A stretch of DNA of 64,000 nucleotides from Zygnema cylindricum. Lineage: Eukaryota; Streptophyta; Zygnematophyceae; Zygnematales; Zygnemataceae. A program made the position numbers and the translations under genes. The stretch covers positions 341,664-405,663 of the forward strand of contig JBBHKE010003155.1 of assembly GCA_037447655.1 (NCBI GenBank). The letters are read 5' to 3'. The notes beneath the pieces were generated by a model. The model did no database searches and had not been told where the DNA came from. It was given only the letters and a program-made list of their open reading frames with translations. Below, in pieces: positions 57,470 through 64,000 of this stretch. Numbering within the stretch: position 1 is the stretch's first letter; every line of letters starts with the position of its first letter.

Positions 57470-58060
57470 GTGAGAAGCGAAACGTAGGTTTTGGCATGAG
57501 TTTGTTATGTTTTCTTGGCAATATTTTGTTTTTTCTTCATGATCGATTAATACTTTTAGCGTTTGAACCCTTTTACATTTTTTCTAAGATTCCCCCTTTT
57601 CCTATTATTTTTCCTTTATTTTTTATTTCTTTTCAATGTTCTTACCTTATTTTAATGCTAATTCTACTCTCCATCCACTTCTTTTTTCCCTTTCTTTTAT
57701 ACGCTATATTTACCTTTTTCCAATACTTAATTTGACCACTTTTGGTGTTACTTTCACTTGTTTCAATTCTAAACCCCTTTCCTTTTTTGAAATCTAATCC
57801 GATCTTACAACCCTTTTTTTGGTAAATTTACTAGACCTTTCATTGTTGTTCAAGTTAGTGAATTATTAAAGCTTAATGTCGTATTATATTAAAGTCACCA
57901 AATTAGCTTATTTCGTGCCACTTAATTAGTGTTTTATTAGTATCAAAATTGTTTTATGTTTTTATGTTAAAGAGACCAACGAATGAATTAACGTCGTCAA
58001 CTCTATTAGTAGTGAAAGTTGTAGCTCCTTGTGTTCTAAACCATTGCCCCTCGTTTTTAT
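57470..58060. other. Duplicated 3' flank or intron
   Basis: Matches 41989-41400 in inverted orientation (words ggtgttactttcacttgt and aaatctaatccgat). It shows that the duplication extended well past the last recognised exon. T-rich, no gene. Confidence 0.55.
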
Positions 58061-59245
58061 TTTTAATGTGCACCCCCCTTTTTTATTTTTTTTCTACCTA
58101 ATGCTACATTCACTTCTTTTTATTTGTTAATTTCACCCGTTTACTTAGTAAAAAAAATGGAAGAAAGCAGGATCAAAATGTTTAATATGGGAGGGACAAG
58201 GTTTTGCCAACGAATAATTTTATATTTTTTTTTTTGTAATTTCCTTTGTGAAATTTTGTTTCAAAATTCTCATTTTTTCTGTGGGTTTCATATCATATTA
58301 TTATTATTATTATTATTATTGTTGTTTATTGAAATGATTATGTTTATGTATGTGTGTGTTCGTGTTATAATCTATAGTTTTTATACAGTAAGATCACCAG
58401 TTTTGGCGATAATTATTGGCAAACTCGATAAATTCATTAAAATTCTAAATTCGATTATTATCGATATCGAGCCTTTTCGATAAGTATTGATGTCATGATT
58501 ACTATCCGTACATGTTTATTACCTTTTTTCTATCTTTTTTTTTTTAAGTTGAGGTACATTCTTTAAGAATGGAGCCATGAGTGTGGAGTTTGTTGACACC
58601 CTTTCTTTTATTGCCCAAAAAAAAAAAAGGGGGAAGGAAGCGGCATAATTTTTTTTTTGGATAGTGTATATTTTTTCTATATAGAATTCTATTACTCTTA
58701 TAGATTTTTGCTAAAAAATGACAAATTTGACAAAGAAAAATTTGGATTAAAAAACAAATCGAGAGAAAAAAAAATGGAAAGGAAATTTTTTGATATGGTT
58801 ATTCTTAGGTTTAGATCGAGGGTCATAAATGAAGGTTTGAATTAGATCGTGCGCCTTCGCCGCGATTTGGGGAAGGTACTTTCGGTTAGGACTAAATCGT
58901 CTCTTGAGTTGGCATCAATTAAACTTATGCCTACTTTTCTAAAGTTTGAGTAATCTTCCCTGTTTGCTGTCTGTGCGTCTCTTTCTTCCTCTCTAAGTTT
59001 TCCTTCTCTCCTTAACACTTTCTTTCTTGCTTTCTTCCTTTCCTTAATCTTCCTTGCCGAAGCTACCCCTCCTCTTTTCCTTCCTTTGCTTCCTTTTAAA
59101 GCCGTCGCCTGTTCGCCAATCTGTTATCTTGTTTTCTGGCAACCTGCAGGCTGAAAATGGACATGAAGTATAAGGTATGGTCAGGAATTAGGTTTAGTAT
59201 TTATATCTCTGAGAGCTTTTCCACGCGTTCCGCTGCGTTCCCTAT
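58061..59245. other. No recognisable gene; ATT microsatellite
   Basis: T-rich sequence. 58295-58320 is an (ATT)n run. 58980-59060 is C/T-rich. The plus-strand frames 58124-58483 and 58657-58845 are A/T-rich and show no motif. Confidence 0.5.
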
Positions 59246-61399
59246 GGCTGGACGCTCCATTTGCACCTTCTTGGTGCTTGGACTTGGATGTGGATGAATT
59301 TGAGCCTCTGGATTTTCTTCCTCCTCAAAGTAAGTGTAATTTACTCCCTCCTTGGCTGCCCCCTATCGCTGGACGCTCCATTTGCACCTTCTTGGTTCTT
59401 GGACTTGGATCTGGCTGGCTGGTTGCTTGATTGTTTCTTTTTCCATCAACTTTCCAAGGAACACATCATTTGTATTTAAACACTCCTCTATCCCCTTTCA
59501 CCTCTTCTAAAATTTCGGTTTCCTTGCTTGAAGATTTAGTGGTGAACTTGTTAGATTTCAGTGGAGTGCGTAGTGGAGGAGATCGGGAATCTCCCACTAT
59601 TGCGTAAGGTAATTTTCCTACCAATTCTCTCCTTTGATTGCTCCCACTTTTTTGTTCTTTTGCGTGCAACAAATCTATGCTAGGATTCTTCTTGAACTTT
59701 ACCTCGTGTTCTCCAATCTTCCCCACTTGAATGAGTTGTGGCAAATTTTTGGATTTTCTGATTTTGACCTCTGATGTCAATTGTCAGGTCCACTTCCTCC
59801 GTCTCCAAGGGAAGAGGCATTGAGAGTGATAATCTGTTTGCTTGCACTCTCCATTTCTCTCGGCCATGTCTTCCTTGCTTGAGATAGGACACCGTTTGCC
59901 GCTTTTGGGACATTTGCCTCTCTAATTGACCTGAATGCTCCAAGATTCTCAAAACTGTTATTGTTTTATTTGCTCCTCTGTTATTTCTCTTTTTTATCTT
60001 TCGGCACCTGTATCGATGTTGACACCAATTCCGCCGACTCACAAATGTTTCTTGCTTTCTCTTGTGGCGTTTCTAACAAATTTGACAGATTTTTCTAAAA
60101 CTCTGACGCCAAAGCAGTCTTCCTCCGATTGATGGAGGAAGGCATTGAAGAATGGTGGTGGTGACTCCTGCTGACCTTCTCAGTTGTACTGTACCTGCAT
60201 GTTAGTAAGTTCACTTCTCTAACTTTTGGTTCTTTCTCCTTTCTCCCATTGTTTTACATCTCTTTTTCTTTATTTTATACGTAAAGTGTTTTTTTTGTCT
60301 TCTCTCCACCCCTTGCTCGCCAATGCTTCCGCTACAAAAGTCCCCTAGACTCTTGGTCTATGTGAGATGTCTAGCATGTGGTTTGTTGCCTTGGCGCTCC
60401 TCTGCTATTATTCCACTTTCTGCATGGTTTTTGTCACCAAAAACCTGATTTATGATCTCTCTTTCTCTCTCACTCTCTCTCTATGCAGGCTTTGGACCAT
60501 CTTGTCATTGGAACTAATTTCAAGAACTCTATCCGTGCTACCTCGCCCGACAATGACTGAGAGAATGTTTGTGGTTCACTCTTTACTACCACCTCTTTTG
60601 TCGTCTCACTTGGGATTTCCTCTCGCCGTTTTAGGATTCTTTGGGTAAGATTTTGAATCTCCTTCCCTTTTTTCCTGTTTCTTAGCATGCATTCGATTTC
60701 CTTTGTCTATTGAGGTCATGTTTGACACACGTGCAAAGACACTTTGAACTGCTTGTTCGCTGGTGCTTCTTTCCTTTGTCGCTTGCTTTTCTGTATCAAC
60801 ATGCATTATGAGTTCGCGATCTGTCTCCCTTTGTTATCTGTCTCCTTTTGTTTTGCTTGACTCACGATCACTATGGCGTTTTCTTGCAAGACGTTTTTCT
60901 CGTCCTCTTTGCGGATTGCTGACACTGTGGCGTTTTTTTGCAAGATATTTTACTCGTCCTCCATGCGGATTACTGATAATAGAGTGCTCATTTGATTTGG
61001 AGCATTCTCTGTGATCTCTCCGTGGATTTCCTCTGTCGTGGTTGCTAGCCATTCTCAGGCGCAACTACTTAATGTGGTGGCGTTCTAAGACACTTGCTTC
61101 CCTTTGACCCTCTCATGGTAAGGTTTCTTACTTATCTCCTCTTGAGATGTGAGACTCTCCTGGTGTCCTCTCGTTAGTTCAATTATGAGTTGTGAGATTC
61201 TTAAATTTGGAGTCATAGTTTTTGTGAGTGCGCCCTTTTTGAGTTGAGTGTACTCGCCTTGATCGAGTTGAGCTTGTTTCTTGCTCTTGTTGTTGCAACA
61301 ACGTTAGCAAAACTAGCCGTGCAGTCTATCTGTTTGTTGCTCCGGTTCTCTTTGTGATGGAATTGAACTCCTGATTGTCCTGTCAAGAATTGAACTCTT
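59246..61399 (-). other. Unrecognised lysine-rich frames on the minus strand
   Basis: Fairly dense minus-strand frames: 59780-59466 (104 codons), 60042-59680 (120), 60688-60470, 60806-60606 and 61449-61213. They are rich in Lys, Arg, Ser and Gln and contain phrases such as RRELVGKLPYAIVGDS. With R2 they could be the remains of one long gag-like or LINE ORF1-like frame, but I cannot identify a domain. Two short tandem duplications also lie here: a 120-bp period at about 59246-59412 and a 53-bp period at about 60876-60981. Confidence 0.35.
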
Positions 61400-63090
61400 G
61401 CATGTCGTGACTGCCTTTTCCCTTTGTTTAATGCTGGATGACGTCCCATTTGTTAATGCTTTGGATTTCGAGGTGAGCAGATCCATTGACAAGGTCGTTG
61501 CTGTCAGTAGTTTCTAATGACAATTCTTTTGAAATGTCATACATGGAGTTAGCAACAAATTGAGCAAATTTTTTCGGCTGACTCCCTTGATTACTCTCAT
61601 TGGATGGTTCTCCTAACCCGGTGAGTTCCTGATCTCTTCCTTGTTCTTTTCCTTTCTGCCACTATGGCAGGTCTTCTCCTTCTGTTGCACGTGCTATCTG
61701 AAAGAGGCTCACGTTTGAGATCATGATGTAGTCTAGAGTGTGGTTTACAATGAGGTCATGAGAGGTCCTCTATTTCGAATATCCTCTCCTCCACCGTTAG
61801 ATACTTTGCCGGTCCTCTTTCTTTTTTGTCGACTCCCTTTCTATTTTGATAGTCTCTATTTGTGATATGAATGCTCGTTAGGCATTCATAATTCTTGTGA
61901 TTTGTGTTCTGACTAGTTTGCTTGGTCTCTACCCTATCACCTAATAGGTCAGTCCTCCGACCGCTCCTCTCCTTGATGCCAAGCTCCTTCTCGGAGACCT
62001 TTTCAAGCATCACCACCTCGATGGAGCTGTCTGTAGCAATCAACTTTTTGACCACATCCTCCCAGTTTGACTCCTCTCACTTTTGGTTCCCGAATGAGGT
62101 GAGAACCGGCTCAAATTTGTGGGGAACTGAGATGAGAAACATTGAGGTATTCGTGTGTGTAAGAAGGTAACTGGTGACTCTACCATGGCTTGATTTTCTT
62201 AGTATTGGGAAATGTTTTTCGACATTTACATCGTTTTGTCGTATGGTGTGTGTGAGAGTCTCCAAAGTCGTTTGACTCGTTCTGAATTAACTAATTTCTT
62301 GTCTAACTTTTCCCTGAGCCTTTAGAGACTATTTTCTAAGGCTCGGCCTTCATTCTCATCCAATATCTAGGCCTCACCTGCTACACTATCTTATCTTTTG
62401 CTGTTTTTGTTGCAGAGGTTCCCAGTTCTTCTCCTCTACTCACAGCCGCTTTGGACCGGCCGCTGCTCTTCGTTTTAGAATTCCGAACTCCTTTCGGCCT
62501 GGTATTGGTGGACCTTCCTGCATTTCTACTCTGTCTACTTTGTCTGTTTGCCAAACATATCTCTCGGTACCCTTTCCTATCTTTCCCGTCTAATTATTTA
62601 TTGTAACTCCCCAAAGCTCTCTACGTGTTTTGACATGTGGCCGGTCCAAGCTGTCTGTGGCTACGGGGAACTCTTCCCGTTAGATAACCCAGAGCAACAA
62701 GTTGTGGGCCCATAACCTGTTGCGTTGGGTCGGTCATCCGAGCTAACGGGAAGAGTTCGCCGTAACCACATTTAGCTTCGACCGGCCACAATTAAAAACA
62801 TGCAGAGGGGTTTAGGGAGTCACAAAAAATATAGAGAGATATGAGAGATTGGAACGAGTATGGAGGTAGTATGATTTGCAAACAGACAAAGTAGACAATA
62901 GACAGAGTAGAGTTGCAGGAAAAAGCGATAACTTCAATTAATGGTCCACTTAGGACAAAATGTTACAAAATACTTTTTAATAAAAGTGAAGTCTATTCTT
63001 TGTCTCACTTGTAAATTTGGGTTGCTATTCTGGTATTGATGTATGAAGGTTATTTTTTCTTGTCTGTTCTGAGCTCTCTAGTACTCAACT
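61400..63090. repeat. Unrecognised repeat R2, copy 2
   Basis: Direct copy of 46450-48148. Minus-strand frame 62055-61756 (99 codons, KKLIATDSSIEVVMLEKVSE) corresponds to broken frames in copy 1, and 62265-62077 extends it. The MITE and the sequence before FB2 are in the same order as in copy 1. Confidence 0.55.
62604..62821. mobile_element. Hairpin MITE, copy 2
   Basis: Same inverted-repeat structure as 47653-47880. The left arm lacks about 15 bp (the ctcggatgaccgacc part) that the right arm keeps, so pairing is now asymmetric. The apex contains GTGGGCCCATAACC (62704-62717), which equals the initiator tRNA-Met anticodon arm over 14 bases. Confidence 0.65.
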
Positions 63091-64000
63091 GCTATGTGCC
63101 TGTATAAAACACTTTTTAGCGTGGTCTAATGAAATGCTATTTGAACATGCTTGTCACATGAACTTAAATAATTGCAACTGTATGATCACTTGTCGTACAT
63201 CTCCACGTTTTCCAAATATTGACGTTCGTCTGTACAAAAGGTATTGTTCCACGATGTGACGCCGATAACACAAAGTCGCCAGTACCTCATATTGCCCAAA
63301 ATCGTACATAAAATCAATAAAAAGAAAAGGTGGTTGTTGCTGCGGTAAAAAGATCAAGTCCGCACACTAGCGACTTAATCGGACCTTAGCAACGTTACTT
63401 GTTACTTGCTGTCAACGGTAACTCAGTTTTACATTTGCCCAATGTTGCATTTCATTGTATTGTATAGAGAATATTGTGACAACGTTATTAGTTTATAGGT
63501 GTTGTCACAAATTTGTATTTTGCTTCCCTAGAGTTTTTCACCCAAAAGGTGGTTGTTGATCCGGTAAAAAGATCAAGTCCGCACACTGGCGACTCAATGG
63601 GACCTCAGCAACGCCACTTGTTACTTGCTCTCAACGGTAACTTTGTTTTACATTCGCCCAATGATGCATTTCATTGTATTGTATAGAGAATATTGTGACA
63701 ACGTTATTAGTTTTTATGTGTTGTCACAATATTGTATTTTGCTTCCCTAGAGTTCTTCACACAAGTGGCTTTTGGAGTGGTTACTTTTTGTTTGCATAAT
63801 TTTTACTATATTGTTGATGTGATGTTTGTTTCATGTTGATATGATATTATGATGTTTAGTTGATGTTGATAATGTTGATGTAATGTATATATATACATGT
63901 ATATAATGTTTGTATGATGTTTATTTAATATTGATGTAATGTTTATTTAAAGTTTGCACAATGTTTATATAATACTCATGTATAGTTCATATAATGTTCC
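63091..64000. mobile_element. Fold-back repeat FB2, copy 3 (cut by window end)
   Basis: Begins CTGCTATGTGCCTG like the other copies. It contains an internal tandem duplication with a 219-bp period (aaaaggtggttgttg at 63325 and 63544), absent from copies 1 and 2. The left ATGTT arm starts near 63825 and runs off the window. Confidence 0.65.

Noticed and set aside
62704-62717. tRNA gene fragment
   Set aside because: Only the anticodon-arm sequence matches. Acceptor, D and T arms are absent, and the site is the apex of a MITE hairpin.

Overview
The window is a repeat-dense, gene-poor stretch of a nuclear genome, most likely from a green plant of the streptophyte lineage. The clues are decayed Ty1/copia and Ty3/gypsy polyproteins, a plant-type 7-nt telomere-like run (CCCTAAA variants), GT-AG introns, a hAT-type element, and primer-binding sites that match the anticodon arm of an initiator tRNA-Met as I remember the plant sequence. 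I cannot name the species; a charophyte or a seedless plant would fit as well as a seed plant. Two 10-N assembly gaps (3689-3698 and 49854-49863) mean that order across them is not certain.

The left 33.7 kb is a nest of retrotransposons. The outermost is a Ty3/gypsy element on the minus strand (G1, about 28972 down to 1413). Its order is gag with two CCHC knuckles, protease, a C5 cytosine DNA methyltransferase (DNMT), reverse transcriptase, RNase H, integrase. It was split by copia element C2 (15297-22364), which landed inside the DNMT gene, and by copia element C1 (6991-13226), which landed in RNase H. C2's 3' LTR was in turn hit by a solo LTR of another copia subfamily (20412-21649). Head-to-head with G1 lies a second, 5'-truncated copy (G2, 28973-33671, plus strand) that again carries DNMT-RT-RNase H-integrase. 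Both DNMTs keep the catalytic Pro-Cys-Gln region, an ENV/ENI motif, a QxG..RV.AYWTNL block and an REKAIGF block, but both are broken by stops or shifts.

The middle (33.7-41.9 kb) holds fold-back structures. FB1 has arms of (TAATTATCTGTC)-like repeats in inverted orientation around a 1.8 kb core. FB2 (three copies: 38.2, 48.1 and 63.1 kb) has ATGTT-rich arms around a conserved core.

The one convincing host-like gene is on the minus strand at 44030-41990. Five phase-1 exons encode two six-cysteine modules (about 95 and 101 residues) joined by three tiny proline-rich exons of 27, 15 and 27 nt. An inverted paralogue at 55712-57469 keeps the microexons (one tandemly duplicated) and one module, but has indels, a stop and a damaged acceptor. 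Between and beyond them lie copia fragments (45.1-46.4 and 49.9-52.6 kb), a non-autonomous hAT element (53163-54013), a hairpin MITE in two copies, and a direct duplication of an unrecognised repeat plus FB2 (46.45-49.85 and 61.4-64.0 kb).

No rRNA, tRNA or CRISPR was seen. Almost every retroelement reading frame is a pseudogene. The most interesting objects are the DNMT-bearing gypsy family and the modular cysteine-rich gene.
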